This document shows positions 19,008 to 28,489 of a stretch of 64,000 bases of DNA, in pieces. The number at the start of each line of letters is the position of its first letter. Positions within the stretch are counted from its first letter, which is position 1. Source of the stretch: Metapseudomonas otitidis (GTDB lineage: Bacteria; Pseudomonadota; Gammaproteobacteria; Pseudomonadales; Pseudomonadaceae); NCBI RefSeq assembly GCF_900111835.1, contig NZ_FOJP01000007.1:186001-250000 (forward strand), given 5' to 3'. The translations under genes and the position numbers were made by a program. The notes beneath the pieces were generated by a model. The model did not search any database. It was not told the DNA's origin and worked only from the letters and a program-made list of their open reading frames with translations.

Positions 19008-19008
<1 letters not shown>
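18199..19008 (-). CDS. trpA: Tryptophan synthase alpha chain TrpA
   Basis: Cleaves indole-3-glycerol phosphate to indole and glyceraldehyde 3-phosphate, the first half-reaction of tryptophan synthase. 269 residues, typical length. Catalytic Glu in [19 protein letters not shown] (about residue 49) and Asp in [10 protein letters not shown] (about 60); phosphate-binding loops GFGIR and GVVVGSALV. Its ATG shares one base with the trpB stop (TGATG), so the subunits of the alpha2-beta2 complex are translationally coupled. Longer readings upstream lie in trpB and are rejected. A terminator follows. Confidence 0.97.
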
Positions 19009-20335
<1,327 letters not shown>

Positions 20336-20348
20336 GGAAGATCGACAC

Positions 20349-21020
20349 ATGAAACTGGGATGGTTGTGGGTGTTTCCCGCCCTGGGCGGTCTGATGATCG
20401 CGGGTGCGGTGGCGGTGCAGGTGGCGCGGCTGAGCGACCAGGCACGCATGACGCTGGCCTCGGCGGAGGTGATCGATATCAGCGGCGGCTGCCCGACGGT
20501 GGCCTTCCGCACGGCGGCGGGTGAGGCGGTGGAGCACACCAGCAGCGGCTGCAGCAGCCCGCCGGCCTTCGAGCTGGGCGAGTCGGCGAGGGTCTACTAC
20601 GACCCGGCGAACCCCCGCGATGCGCACCTGGACAGCTTCGTCGACAACTGGGTCGGCTCCCTGGTGCTCGGCGGCATCGGTGCGGTGTTCGCCCTGATCG
20701 GCTCGTGCTTCGTGGTGCCGCCGCTGCTGGCCCGGCGCCGCGCCGCGCAACTGGCGGTGAGCGGCCAGGCGGTGATGGCCGAGGTGGTCGACGTACGGCT
20801 CAACGGCTCGCTGAGCGTCAACGGCCAGCACCCCTGGCGCATCGTCGCCCAGTGGAAGAACCCGGCCACCGGCAAGCTTCATGTGTTCAACAGCGAGAAC
20901 CTCTGGTTCGACCCGTCCCGCTTCCTGCCCGACGATGGCTGGGTGCGGGTGCTGATCGACCCGGCCAACCCGCGCCGCTATGCCATGGACACGGCCTTCC
21001 TGCCGGAACTGGCGGACTGA
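20349..21020 (+). CDS. DUF3592-like inner-membrane protein between trpB and trpI
   Basis: 223 residues starting at ATG 20349 with AGGAAG before it. Two hydrophobic segments (about 4-25 and 95-120) flank an extracytoplasmic domain; both soluble halves contain the repeated DUF3592 element ([11 protein letters not shown] and [13 protein letters not shown]) that follows the pattern SAEVIDI...VAFRTAAGE. Function unknown for the family. trpI starts one base after its stop, so they must share a transcript. It therefore occupies the place directly divergent from trpBA where trpI itself stands in P. aeruginosa. No link to tryptophan is otherwise evident. Confidence 0.75.
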   Translation: MKLGWLWVFPALGGLMIAGAVAVQVARLSDQARMTLASAEVIDISGGCPTVAFRTAAGEAVEHTSSGCSSPPAFELGESARVYYDPANPRDAHLDSFVDNWVGSLVLGGIGAVFALIGSCFVVPPLLARRRAAQLAVSGQAVMAEVVDVRLNGSLSVNGQHPWRIVAQWKNPATGKLHVFNSENLWFDPSRFLPDDGWVRVLIDPANPRRYAMDTAFLPELAD

Positions 21021-21021
21021 G

Positions 21022-21909
21022 ATGAGCCAGGACCTACCCTCCCTCAACGCCCTGCGCGCCTTCGAGGCCGCGGCGCGGCTGCAGAGCATGAGCCGCGCCG
21101 CCGATGAACTGCACGTCACCCACGGGGCGGTGAGCCGCCAGGTGCGGCAGCTGGAGGAGTCCCTCGGCGTGGCGCTGTTCAGCAAGGACGGGCGCGGCGT
21201 AAAACTCACGGATGCCGGCCAGCGCCTGCGGGACGCCACGGCGGAGGCCTTCGAACGCTTGCGCGGGGTCTGTGCCGACCTCGCACGGCGCAGCGACGAG
21301 GCGCCTTTCGTCCTCGCCTGCCCCGGCAGCCTGCTGGCGCGCTGGTTCATTCCGCGCCTGGACCGCCTCAACCGAGAGCTGCCGGACCTGCGCCTGCAGC
21401 TGTCCGCCAGCGAGGGCGAGCTGGATCCACGGCGACCGGGGGTGGACGCCACCCTGTGCTTCGCCGCGCCGCCCTGGCCGGCGGACCTGCGGGTGGTGGA
21501 ACTGGCGGCGGAATCCATCGGCCCGGTGCTGAGCCCGCGCTACGCGCGGCATGACCGGCTGGCCGGTGCGCCCCCCGTGGCCCTGCTGGACGAGGCGCTG
21601 CTGCACACCACTTCGCGGCCCCAGGCCTGGCCGCAATGGGCCGGAGCCCAGGGCCTGGCGGTGGAACGGCTGCGCCTCGGCCAGGGCTTCGAACACCTCT
21701 ACTACCTGCTGGAGGCGGCGGTGGCCGGCCTGGGCGTGGCCATCGCCCCGCAGCAGCTGGTGGCGGACGAGCTGGCCTCGGGCCGCCTGGTGGCGCCCTG
21801 GGGCTTCGTCGAGACGCCCGCGCGCCTGGCGCTGTGGATCAACGGCCGGCAGGCCGATCGCCGCGCCGATGCCCTGGCGGACTGGTTGCGCCAGGAGCTG
21901 GGGCGCTGA
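21022..21909 (+). CDS. trpI: LysR-type activator TrpI of trpBA
   Basis: 295-residue LysR protein with [20 protein letters not shown] and the helix-turn-helix [21 protein letters not shown]; the effector domain contains [43 protein letters not shown] and [18 protein letters not shown]. From memory it is very close to PAO1 TrpI along its whole length. TrpI activates trpBA when indoleglycerol phosphate accumulates. Here it is separated from trpB by the DUF3592 gene, whose stop is one base before its ATG. The next gene follows after a 94-base gap. Confidence 0.92.
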   Translation: MSQDLPSLNALRAFEAAARLQSMSRAADELHVTHGAVSRQVRQLEESLGVALFSKDGRGVKLTDAGQRLRDATAEAFERLRGVCADLARRSDEAPFVLACPGSLLARWFIPRLDRLNRELPDLRLQLSASEGELDPRRPGVDATLCFAAPPWPADLRVVELAAESIGPVLSPRYARHDRLAGAPPVALLDEALLHTTSRPQAWPQWAGAQGLAVERLRLGQGFEHLYYLLEAAVAGLGVAIAPQQLVADELASGRLVAPWGFVETPARLALWINGRQADRRADALADWLRQELGR

Positions 21910-22003
21910 CGTCTACGGCGTCACGCTTCTGCCCAGGGCGTGCAACTTTCCCGGGCCACGGCCGGTCACAGCGGGGCATGCCCAATGGAAGAAGGACGCG
22001 TCC

Positions 22004-22507
22004 ATGCCCAAGTTTCCCCTCGCCGGCGCCCTGCTGGCCCTGACCCTTGCCCCCCTCGCCCAGGCCGAACCCGTGAGCATCGACGGCGTCGGCTTGACCC
22101 GTGACGTGCCCTGCCAGGGGCAGGACGTGGAGATCACCGGCTCCGCCAATCACATCCGCCTCACCGGCACCTGCGGTGCCGTCACCGTGTACGGCTCGGA
22201 CCACCAGGTGAGCCTGGAACAGGGTGGGGCGCTGAGCGTTTCGGGTATTCAGAACCAGGTCACCGCCGGGCGCGTCGAGCGCCTGGAGGTGGACACCGCG
22301 AAGAACCGCGTCCAGGCGGCCCTCGAAGGCCGCGCCCCGAATCACGCGCTGTTGGAGGTCAGCGGCGCCGACCACAACCTGGAGCTGGTCTTCAGGGGGC
22401 CGGTCGTGGCGACCCTGTCGGGGGCTGACAACCTGCTGCGCTGGAGCGGTTCGGAGCCGCGGATCAGGGTTCAGGGCGTGGACAACCGTATCGAGCACCA
22501 GCCCTGA
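22004..22507 (+). CDS. Secreted DUF3060 protein
   Basis: 167 residues starting at ATG 22004 (GAAGGA upstream). Signal peptide MPKFPLAGALLALTLAPLAQA-E, cleavage near residue 21. The mature part is built of repeating short beta units (VEITGSANHIRLTGTCGAVTVYGSDHQVSLE, SVSGIQNQVTAGRVERLEVD, LEVSGADHNLELVF, ATLSGADNLLRWSG, IRVQGVDNRIE), the DUF3060 pattern with recurrent G-x-x-N/H turns, suggesting a small beta-helix or beta-roll. Two cysteines (residues about 37 and 62) could form a disulfide. Probably periplasmic or surface; no function known. Confidence 0.75.
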   Translation: MPKFPLAGALLALTLAPLAQAEPVSIDGVGLTRDVPCQGQDVEITGSANHIRLTGTCGAVTVYGSDHQVSLEQGGALSVSGIQNQVTAGRVERLEVDTAKNRVQAALEGRAPNHALLEVSGADHNLELVFRGPVVATLSGADNLLRWSGSEPRIRVQGVDNRIEHQP

Positions 22508-22511
22508 TCAC

Positions 22512-22841
22512 TCAGCGCCGCTGGGCGCGCGCCTGCAGCAGGCAGGCCAGGGCCACGGCGCCTGCCGCACCCACGGCCAGGCCCGTCGCGGCCAGCGGGT
22601 GCCGGCGACCATAGGCGAGCGCGCCGCGCCCGGCCGTCCAGGCGCTGCGGGTCACCCATTCGCGCCCGTGGTCCAGGGCGCGGGCCATCTGTCCCGTTTC
22701 CGCCTTCAGCGTGGCCACTGCCTGCCCGGTGGCGGCCTCGGTGCGCCCGCGGATGTGGTCGATGCGGCCGCGCAGGTGGTCGATCTCCCGCTGGATGTCG
22801 TCGAGGGCGCGCTGTTTGCGCCGGTTCATGAAGAACGCCAT
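22512..22841 (-). CDS. Small tail-anchored protein, YqjD/ElaB/DUF883-like
   Basis: 109 residues: a basic N terminus (MNRRKQRALDD), a long amphipathic helical stretch (about 12-60, IQREIDHLRGRIDHIRGRTE and on) and a C-terminal transmembrane segment (about 84-103, ATGLAVGAAGAVALACLL) followed by QARAQRR. This is the layout of E. coli YqjD/ElaB, inner-membrane proteins whose N termini bind stationary-phase ribosomes. Sequence similarity is loose, so the family is suggested rather than established. It is convergent with the DUF3060 gene, four bases apart. Confidence 0.65.
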   Translation of the reverse strand: MAFFMNRRKQRALDDIQREIDHLRGRIDHIRGRTEAATGQAVATLKAETGQMARALDHGREWVTRSAWTAGRGALAYGRRHPLAATGLAVGAAGAVALACLLQARAQRR

Positions 22842-22976
22842 GGGGTGTCTCCTCTGTCGTGGGGTGTACGTTTTGCGACCACGGCAGCGCGAGTGAGTGC
22901 AGCTAATCTGAACTTATCGCCCGAGGCACGTGCCAGAACTGGCAGGCGAATCATCGTTAAGGCAAGGAGAACGGCT

Positions 22977-23192
22977 ATGTCGGATCACCACACCTACAAG
23001 AAGATCGAGATCGTGGGCTCGTCCCGCACCAGCATCGAGGACGCCATCGGCAACGCGCTGGAGCAGGCGGCCAAGACCATCAAGCTGCTGGAGTGGTTCG
23101 AGGTGGTGGAAACCCGCGGCCACATCGAGAACGGCAAGGTGGGCCATTACCAGGTGACGCTGAAAGTAGGCTTCCGACTCAGCGATAGCTAA
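22977..23192 (+). CDS. Dodecin
   Basis: 71-residue flavin-storage protein forming hollow dodecamers. Dodecin pattern: HHTYKKIEIVGSSRTSIEDAIGNALEQAAKTIKLLEWFEVVETRGHIENG, with the tryptophan of LEWFEV that stacks on riboflavin or FMN in the family and a final strand YQVTLKVGF. AAGGAGA lies 8 bases before the ATG at 22977. It is followed by a 139-base leader with three hairpins in front of the DUF1161 gene; the last of these may act as its terminator. Confidence 0.93.
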   Translation: MSDHHTYKKIEIVGSSRTSIEDAIGNALEQAAKTIKLLEWFEVVETRGHIENGKVGHYQVTLKVGFRLSDS

Positions 23193-23239
23193 CTGTCTGA
23201 CAGAAATCCCCGGCACCTTGAGCTAGGCTGTTCGCGTTC

Positions 23240-23311
23240 GGCCGGGCCTGGGTGCCCGGCCAACCCCGGAGACGGGTCGTCTCCATGGCTCGCACGAGCC
23301 GTTTCTTTTCT
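23240..23311 (+). other. Three consecutive perfect hairpins between dodecin and DUF1161
   Basis: Hairpin 1: GGCCGGGC / GCCCGGCC (23240-23247, 23254-23261). Hairpin 2: GGAGACG-GGT-CGTCTCC (23268-23284). Hairpin 3: GGCTCG-CA-CGAGCC (23287-23300), followed by GTTTCTTTTCTG. The third with its T-rich tail resembles an intrinsic terminator for dodecin, but all three also lie in what would be the DUF1161 leader, 31 bases before its start. Confidence 0.6.
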
Positions 23312-23331
23312 GCAACGAGGGAGCGTTACCG

Positions 23332-23556
23332 ATGAAAAAACTGCTGTTGGCTGCTGGTTTGTTCGCGCTCGCCGGTTCGGCCATGGCCGCTGGCAAGCCC
23401 TGTGAAGAGCTGAAGTCCGAGATCGACGCGAAGATCAAGGCCAAGGGTGCGACGTCCTACACCCTGGAGATCGTCGACAAGGGCAGCGTCACCGACAAGA
23501 AGGTGGTGGGCAGCTGCGAGGCGGGCACCAAGGAAATCGTCTACCAGCGCAAGTGA
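23332..23556 (+). CDS. DUF1161 small periplasmic protein, copy 1
   Basis: 74 residues; signal peptide MKKLLLAAGLFALAGSAMA-A (cleavage about residue 19-20), mature form about 54 residues with Cys23 and Cys62 that could pair. The DUF1161 pattern is KPCEELKSEIDAKIKAKG...YTLEIVDK...VVGSCEAGTKEIVYQR. Function unknown; such proteins are common, small and abundant in pseudomonads. A paralogue is at 26870-27103. Strong T-run terminator 18 bases after the stop and a GAGGGAG ribosome site support a discrete, possibly highly expressed gene. Confidence 0.85.
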   Translation: MKKLLLAAGLFALAGSAMAAGKPCEELKSEIDAKIKAKGATSYTLEIVDKGSVTDKKVVGSCEAGTKEIVYQRK

Positions 23557-23574
23557 TTCACCGTATCTGGGAAG

Positions 23575-23599
23575 AAGCCGGCTCGATGCCGGCTTTTTT
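23575..23599 (+). terminator. Rho-independent terminator of DUF1161 copy 1
   Basis: AAGCCGGC-TCGAT-GCCGGCTT (23575-23595), 8-bp perfect stem running into TTTTTT. Confidence 0.92.
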
Positions 23600-23791
23600 C
23601 TGCGCGTTACCTTCAACTTGCAGGCATTCCTTCTTTGCCGGAACGACCCGTCCGCAGCGGTGAGGGGCTTACCAGAAGGTGCCTGAGGCACGGAAAAGTG
23701 CCTTCTGGTCCGATCGAAAGGGGCAACTTAGAGTAGGCGCATCCTGTCCTACGGAAGGTCTTCCGCCTTCCCCTCGCAAGGCCCGATCACC

Positions 23792-24790
23792 ATGACTGCG
23801 CTTTCCTCGCTTCCCCTTTCCGTCCTCGACCTGGCGCCGATCCGCGACCACGGCGGCCCCGCTCAGGCCCTGCACAACTCCCTGGCCCTGGCGCAGCACG
23901 TCGAGCGGCTGGGCTTCTCGCGCTTCTGGGTGGCCGAGCACCACAACATGGACGGCATCGCCAGCTCGGCGACCGCCGTGCTGCTGGGCTACCTCGCCGC
24001 CAACACCTCGACCCTGCGCCTTGGCTCCGGTGGGGTGATGCTGCCCAACCACGCGCCGCTGGTGGTGGCCGAGCAGTTTGGCACCCTGGCCACCCTCTAC
24101 CCGGGCCGCATCGAGCTGGGCCTGGGGCGCGCGCCAGGGGCGGACCACTTCACCGCCCAGGCGCTGCGGCGCGACCGTCTGGGCAGCGCCGACGACTTCC
24201 CCCGTGACGTCGAGGAGCTGGAACAGCTGCTGGGCCCGCGCCAGGAGGGTCAGAAGGTGATCGCCATGCCCGGCATGGACACCCGCGTGCCGATCTGGCT
24301 GCTCGGCTCCAGCCTGTTCAGCGCCCAGCTGGCGGGCATGAAGGGCCTGCCCTACGCCTTCGCCTCGCACTTCGCCCCGCGCTACCTGCACGAGGCGATC
24401 CGCGTGTACCGCAACCATTTCCGCCCGTCCGAGGTGCTCGATGCACCCTATGTGATGCTCGGCGTGCCGCTGGTGGCGGCGCCCACCGACGAGGAGGCGG
24501 AGTTCCTCGCCACCACCGTCTACCAGCGGGTGCTGGCGCTGATGCGCGGCGAGAGCCTGGTGCTGCGCCCGCCGGTGGAAAGCATGGCCGGGCGCTGGCT
24601 GCCTCACGAGAAGGAGGCGGTGGGCAGCTTCCTGGGCCTGGCGATGGTCGGCGGGCCGGAGAAGATCCGCAGCAAGCTGGAGGTGCTGCTGGAGCAGACC
24701 GGGGCGGACGAGCTGATCTTCACCTGCGACGTCTACCAGCACGAGCACCGCCTGCGAGCCTTCGACATCCTCGCCGGGTTGCGCGGCTGA
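23792..24790 (+). CDS. LLM-class flavin-dependent oxidoreductase (luciferase-like)
   Basis: 332-residue bacterial-luciferase-type barrel of the LuxA-like/YhbW subgroup. Landmarks: [15 protein letters not shown] at the N terminus, [61 protein letters not shown] and [14 protein letters not shown]. Members use reduced FMN and oxygen; the substrate of this subgroup is not known. It stands alone, 193 bases after the preceding terminator, and ends 3 bases before the convergent lipoprotein gene. Confidence 0.9.
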   Translation: MTALSSLPLSVLDLAPIRDHGGPAQALHNSLALAQHVERLGFSRFWVAEHHNMDGIASSATAVLLGYLAANTSTLRLGSGGVMLPNHAPLVVAEQFGTLATLYPGRIELGLGRAPGADHFTAQALRRDRLGSADDFPRDVEELEQLLGPRQEGQKVIAMPGMDTRVPIWLLGSSLFSAQLAGMKGLPYAFASHFAPRYLHEAIRVYRNHFRPSEVLDAPYVMLGVPLVAAPTDEEAEFLATTVYQRVLALMRGESLVLRPPVESMAGRWLPHEKEAVGSFLGLAMVGGPEKIRSKLEVLLEQTGADELIFTCDVYQHEHRLRAFDILAGLRG

Positions 24791-24793
24791 GCC

Positions 24794-25213
24794 TCAGAGC
24801 GGGCCGCAGCCGAGCACGTCGCCCCGCGCCACCACCTGGCCCTGGGCGTCGCGCAGCAGCGCCTGGGCGCTCATCACCACCGGTCGGGCTTCCAGGCGAT
24901 AGCGCTGGCCGGCGGCAAAGCCGTCGTAGCGGAAGCGGATGTGGCAGGTGAGCTGGGTCGGGCCGCTGCTGGTGTTGAAGCCGCCCCCGCCGGGGATGTC
25001 GAACTGGAAGCGGGTTTCCAGTTCATGGGCGCCGGGGCTGAGCTGGTAGAAGCGCCCGTCCCGGGTGCGCTCGCCATCCTGCCGGTTGGCCATCAGCGTG
25101 GTGCCCGGATCACTGCGCAGCTCCACCCAGGCCTGGTTCGGGTCGGGCGTCGGCAACGGGCTGGCGCAGGCGCCGAGGCTGGCGAGCAGGAGCAGCAGGG
25201 CGGGCTTGTGCAT
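24794..25213 (-). CDS. Small outer-envelope lipoprotein, paralogue 1
   Basis: 139 residues from the ATG at 25213 (an ATG at 25222 adds three). Lipoprotein signal with lipobox LGAC, Cys16. The mature protein has PDPNQAWVELRSDPG, YQLSPGAHELETRFQFDIPG and a C-terminal RYRLEA segment; the PxPDPxQAWI/V motif and PGxHxLExRxxFD motif recur in the next gene (25276-25692), so these are tandem diverged paralogues. The alternation suggests a small beta-sandwich. Function unknown. It is the downstream member of the pair on the minus strand. Confidence 0.75.
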   Translation of the reverse strand: MHKPALLLLLASLGACASPLPTPDPNQAWVELRSDPGTTLMANRQDGERTRDGRFYQLSPGAHELETRFQFDIPGGGGFNTSSGPTQLTCHIRFRYDGFAAGQRYRLEARPVVMSAQALLRDAQGQVVARGDVLGCGPL

Positions 25214-25275
25214 GGCGATCACCTCGTGGGGCGGGCTCTCAGGATAAACCCGCCGGTGCGTGACGGCAGCCCCGT

Positions 25276-25692
25276 TCAGACATCACCGCAGCGGCCTTCA
25301 CGGGCGCGGGCCACTTCTCGCTGGCGCTCGTCGTAGAGCCGCACCCAGGGGCGGAAACCGATCTCCCCGGCGCGCATCTCATAGCGCTGGCCGGCGGCGA
25401 AGTCGGCATAGTCCAGCGTCAGCAGGCAGGTGCGGGCAAGGCTCGGCTGGGCGGTGCCGATGGTGCTGCCGTCCACGTCGAAGCGGTAGCGCACCTCCAG
25501 GGCGTGGCGCCCGGGCTGGACCTGGAAGTAGCGGTCGTCCTCCAGCGGGCGTTCGTCCACCCGTGCGGCCTCCAGTACGGCCCGCTGCTGCGGGGCGAAG
25601 GCGATCCAGGCCTGGTCCGGGTCGGGGCTGGGCATGATCAGGCCGCATCCGGCCAGGTTCAGGGGCAGGGCAAGGACGAGCAGGCGACGCAT
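25276..25692 (-). CDS. Small outer-envelope lipoprotein, paralogue 2
   Basis: 138 residues from ATG 25692; lipobox LAGC, Cys16. Shares with its neighbour PSPDPDQAWIAF, VQPGRHALEVRYRFDVDG, a LDYADFAAGQRYEMRA segment and a final Cys near the end. The start at 25692 has AAGGAG before it; a longer upstream reading runs through the aminopeptidase gene on the other strand and is rejected. It is divergent from the lipoprotein aminopeptidase, 48 bases away. Function unknown. Confidence 0.75.
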   Translation of the reverse strand: MRRLLVLALPLNLAGCGLIMPSPDPDQAWIAFAPQQRAVLEAARVDERPLEDDRYFQVQPGRHALEVRYRFDVDGSTIGTAQPSLARTCLLTLDYADFAAGQRYEMRAGEIGFRPWVRLYDERQREVARAREGRCGDV

Positions 25693-25740
25693 GGGCAACT
25701 CCTTCTGGCGTGGTCGGGGGCGTTGCGCTAGCTTCGGCGC

Positions 25741-26838
25741 ATGCCGCCCTCCTCTTTTCTCGCCTTTCTCGACCGCTGCCGCACCCTCGCGGTTCCCTGT
25801 CTGCTCGCCCTGGTGCTGGGCGGTTGCTCGACGCTGGACTACTACGGGCAACTGGCCGCCGGGCAGTGGCAGTTGCTGCGCGCCCGCGAGCCGGTGGCGC
25901 GCATCGTCGCCGACCCGGCCCGTGACCCGGCGTTGCGCCAGCGCCTGGCCCTGGCGCAGGAAGCGCGGGACTACGCCAGCCAGCAGCTGGCCCTGCCGGA
26001 CAACGGCAGCTACCGGGTCTATGCGGATATCCACAGGCCCTTCGTGGTGTGGAACCTGTTCGCCACGCCGGAGTTCTCCCTGGCGCCGGTCACCCACTGC
26101 TTCCCCATCGCCGGCTGCGTGGCCTACCGCGGCTACTACCAGCAGGGCCGGGCCCGGGGCGCGGCGGCGCTGATGCGCGAGGACGGCTTCGACGCCTGGG
26201 TCGGCGGCGTGGAGGCCTATTCCACCCTCGGCTGGTTCGATGACCCGATCCTCAGCAGCATGCTCGGTTGGGGCGAGGATCGGCTGGTGGCGGTGATCTT
26301 CCACGAACTGGCCCACCAGCGGCTGTACGTGACCGACGACAGCGCCTTCAACGAGTCCTACGCCAGCTTCGTGGAGCGCGAGGGGCTGCGCCAATGGCGC
26401 GCCGCGCGGGGCCTGGCGACCGGGGAGGACCCGTCCCTGCGCCAGCGCGAGCAGTTCACCGCGCTGGTGCTGGCCAGCCGCGAGCGGCTCCAGGCGCTCT
26501 ATGCCAGTGGTCGCCCGGACGCCGAGCTGCGCGAGGCCAAGGCCGCCGAGTTCGAGCGCTTGCGGCGCGACTACCGTGCCCTGCGCGATGGCCCCTGGGG
26601 CGGCGTGGGGCGCTATGACGGCTGGATGGCGGGGCCGATGAACAACGCCAAGCTGTTGCCTTTCGGCCTCTACGACCGCTGGGTGCCGGCCTTCGCTGCG
26701 CTCTATAGCCAGGCGGACGGCTGGGGCGACTTCCACGCCCGGGTGGCGGCACTGGCAGCCCTGCCGGTGGCGGCACGGGAGGCGCGTCTGGCCGAGCTGC
26801 AGGCGGCGAACTCCGCCCCGGCGGCTCCGGTCGAATGA
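25741..26838 (+). CDS. Lipoprotein zinc aminopeptidase (DUF2265/PF10023-like)
   Basis: 365 residues. The N terminus LALVLGGCST is a lipobox with Cys28, so the enzyme is membrane-tethered in the periplasm. Zinc site: HELAHQ (about 195-200), then NESYASFVE, the glutamate being the third ligand. CFPIAGCVAYRGYY and a helical C-terminal half match the putative aminopeptidase family of proteobacteria. The start is the first ATG in frame with the signal peptide. The DUF1161 paralogue follows 31 bases later with its own ribosome site, so they may be co-transcribed. Confidence 0.86.
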   Translation: MPPSSFLAFLDRCRTLAVPCLLALVLGGCSTLDYYGQLAAGQWQLLRAREPVARIVADPARDPALRQRLALAQEARDYASQQLALPDNGSYRVYADIHRPFVVWNLFATPEFSLAPVTHCFPIAGCVAYRGYYQQGRARGAAALMREDGFDAWVGGVEAYSTLGWFDDPILSSMLGWGEDRLVAVIFHELAHQRLYVTDDSAFNESYASFVEREGLRQWRAARGLATGEDPSLRQREQFTALVLASRERLQALYASGRPDAELREAKAAEFERLRRDYRALRDGPWGGVGRYDGWMAGPMNNAKLLPFGLYDRWVPAFAALYSQADGWGDFHARVAALAALPVAAREARLAELQAANSAPAAPVE

Positions 26839-26869
26839 CAGCGGATTCGAGACAAGGGAGAGACGCACG

Positions 26870-27103
26870 ATGAAGCGGTGGATGCTGGTGATGCTGTGTG
26901 GCCTGGCCTCGGGCGCGGCGATGGCCGCGCCCAAGCCGTGCGAGGAGCTGAAGGCCGAGATCGAGGTGAAGATCCAGGCCGCCGGGGTGACGGCCTACAC
27001 CCTGGAGATCGTGCCCGCCGGCGAGGTGGAGGACCCCAACATGGTGGTCGGCTCCTGCGAGAACGGCACCCGCAAGATCCTCTACCAGCGCAACGGCAAC
27101 TGA
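26870..27103 (+). CDS. DUF1161 small periplasmic protein, copy 2
   Basis: 77 residues; signal peptide MKRWMLVMLCGLASGAAMA-A, then KPCEELKAEIEVKIQAAG, YTLEIVPA, VVGSCENGTRKILYQR. Clearly homologous to the protein at 23332-23556 (same cysteines, same EELK and YTLEIV and GSC motifs) with a short acidic insertion EVEDPN. AAGGGAGAG lies before the ATG. Ends two bases before the convergent HAD gene stop. Function unknown. Confidence 0.83.
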   Translation: MKRWMLVMLCGLASGAAMAAPKPCEELKAEIEVKIQAAGVTAYTLEIVPAGEVEDPNMVVGSCENGTRKILYQRNGN

Positions 27104-27105
27104 CT

Positions 27106-27750
27106 TCAGCCGAAGGCGCGGTCCAGTTCGCCGAGGGTGGCGAAGTAGTAGGTCGGCGCCTCGGCCATCAGTTCCTCGCGGCTGCCGAAGCCATAGCCGA
27201 CGCCGGCGGCGTGCAGCCCGTTCTGGCTGGCGCCGATGAGGTCGTGCTTGCGGTCGCCGATCATCAGCGTGTCCGCCGGGTCCAGCCCCTCTTCCGCCAG
27301 CAGGTGGGCGATCAGCTCCACCTTGTGGGTGCGGGTGCCGTCCAGCTCGCTGCCGTAGATGTGCCGGAAGTGCCGGTCGAAGCCGAAGTGCCGGGCGATC
27401 TCCCGGGCGAACACGGTGGGCTTGCTGGTGGCGATGTACAGGGTGCGGCCCTGCTGGGCGAGGCGCGCGAGCAAGGGGTCGACGCCGTCGAACACGCGGT
27501 TCTCGTAGAGGCCGGTGACCTTGAAGCGGTCGCGGTAGTGGTTCACCGCGTCCCAGGCGCGTGCCTCGCTGAGGTCGTAGGTCTGCATGAAGCACTGCAG
27601 CAGCGGCGGGCCGATGAAGTGCTCCAGCTGCGCCAGGTCCGGCTCGTGGATGTCGAGCTGGGCCAGGGCGTACTGCACGGAGCGGGTGATGCCCTCGCGC
27701 GGGTCGGTGAGGGTGCCGTCGAGGTCGAAGAGGATGTTCTGGTAGCGCAT
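27106..27750 (-). CDS. HAD-superfamily phosphatase (phosphoglycolate phosphatase-like)
   Basis: 214 residues, subfamily IA. Motif I is LFDLDGTLTDPREG (nucleophile Asp9), motif II ATSKP, motif III/IV MIGDRKHDLIGA. A helical cap domain lies between residues 20 and 85. Similar to Gph/YjjG-type housekeeping phosphatases acting on small phosphorylated metabolites. Second gene of a pair with the gamma-carbonic anhydrase upstream on the same strand (28-base gap); PA0065-PA0066 have the same order. The substrate cannot be read from sequence. Confidence 0.87.
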   Translation of the reverse strand: MRYQNILFDLDGTLTDPREGITRSVQYALAQLDIHEPDLAQLEHFIGPPLLQCFMQTYDLSEARAWDAVNHYRDRFKVTGLYENRVFDGVDPLLARLAQQGRTLYIATSKPTVFAREIARHFGFDRHFRHIYGSELDGTRTHKVELIAHLLAEEGLDPADTLMIGDRKHDLIGASQNGLHAAGVGYGFGSREELMAEAPTYYFATLGELDRAFG

Positions 27751-27778
27751 GCGGTCCTGCTGTCTGGAAGGGGGCGGC

Positions 27779-28324
27779 TCAGGCGCCGGGGTGTTCGGCG
27801 AGGTGGTGGTCCTTCAGCTTCACGTAGTTGGCGGCGCTGTAGGTGAAGAAGGCCTTTTCCTTGTCGGTCAGCGGGCGCGCCTGGCGCACCGGGCTGCCGA
27901 CGTAGAGGTAGCCGGTGACCAGGCGCTTGCCCGGCGGCACCAGGCTGCCGGCGCCGAGCACCACGCCGTCCTCGATCACCGCGCCGTCCATCACGATGCA
28001 GCCCATGCCGATCAGCACCCGGCTGCCGATCCGGCACCCGTGGAGCAGGGCCTTGTGGCCGATGGTCACGTCGTCGCCGATCTCCAGCGGGAAGCCGTCG
28101 GGGTTGAACGGGCCGGCGTGGGTGATGTGCAGCACGCTGCCGTCCTGCACGCTGGTGCGGGCGCCGATGCGGATGCGGTGCATGTCGCCGCGGATGACCG
28201 CCAGCGGCCACACCGAGCTGTCCTCGCCCAGGTGCACGTCGCCGATCACCACGGCGGACGGATCGACGAAGACCCGCTCGCCCAGCTGGGGCGACAGGCC
28301 GCGGTAGGCTCTAATCGGGCTCAT
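27779..28324 (-). CDS. Gamma-carbonic anhydrase family protein (left-handed beta-helix)
   Basis: 181 residues of hexapeptide repeats (VVIGDVHLGEDSSVWPLAVIRGDMHRIRIGARTS). Three histidines in the gamma-CA positions: HITHAG and GHKALLHGCRIG, coordinating a metal at trimer interfaces. Family members include YrdA and PaaY/CaiE; several show weak or no CO2 hydration and some act as thioesterases. Divergent from the small gene at 28490, sharing a 165-base promoter region that shows no further clear feature. Confidence 0.88.
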   Translation of the reverse strand: MSPIRAYRGLSPQLGERVFVDPSAVVIGDVHLGEDSSVWPLAVIRGDMHRIRIGARTSVQDGSVLHITHAGPFNPDGFPLEIGDDVTIGHKALLHGCRIGSRVLIGMGCIVMDGAVIEDGVVLGAGSLVPPGKRLVTGYLYVGSPVRQARPLTDKEKAFFTYSAANYVKLKDHHLAEHPGA

Positions 28325-28489
28325 AGAAAGTCCTGTGGCTGTGGTGGAAGGCGATTGTAATTAAGATGCGGCCCACACGGTTCGGAGAACCCCTCTGGCA
28401 CGTCGGTTTCCGGCTGTCGGAACACTATTTCTGCAAAGCTGTCAAGAATCTGGCATACTGGCTGGCCGCCTTTGGATAAGGAGAGTGTC

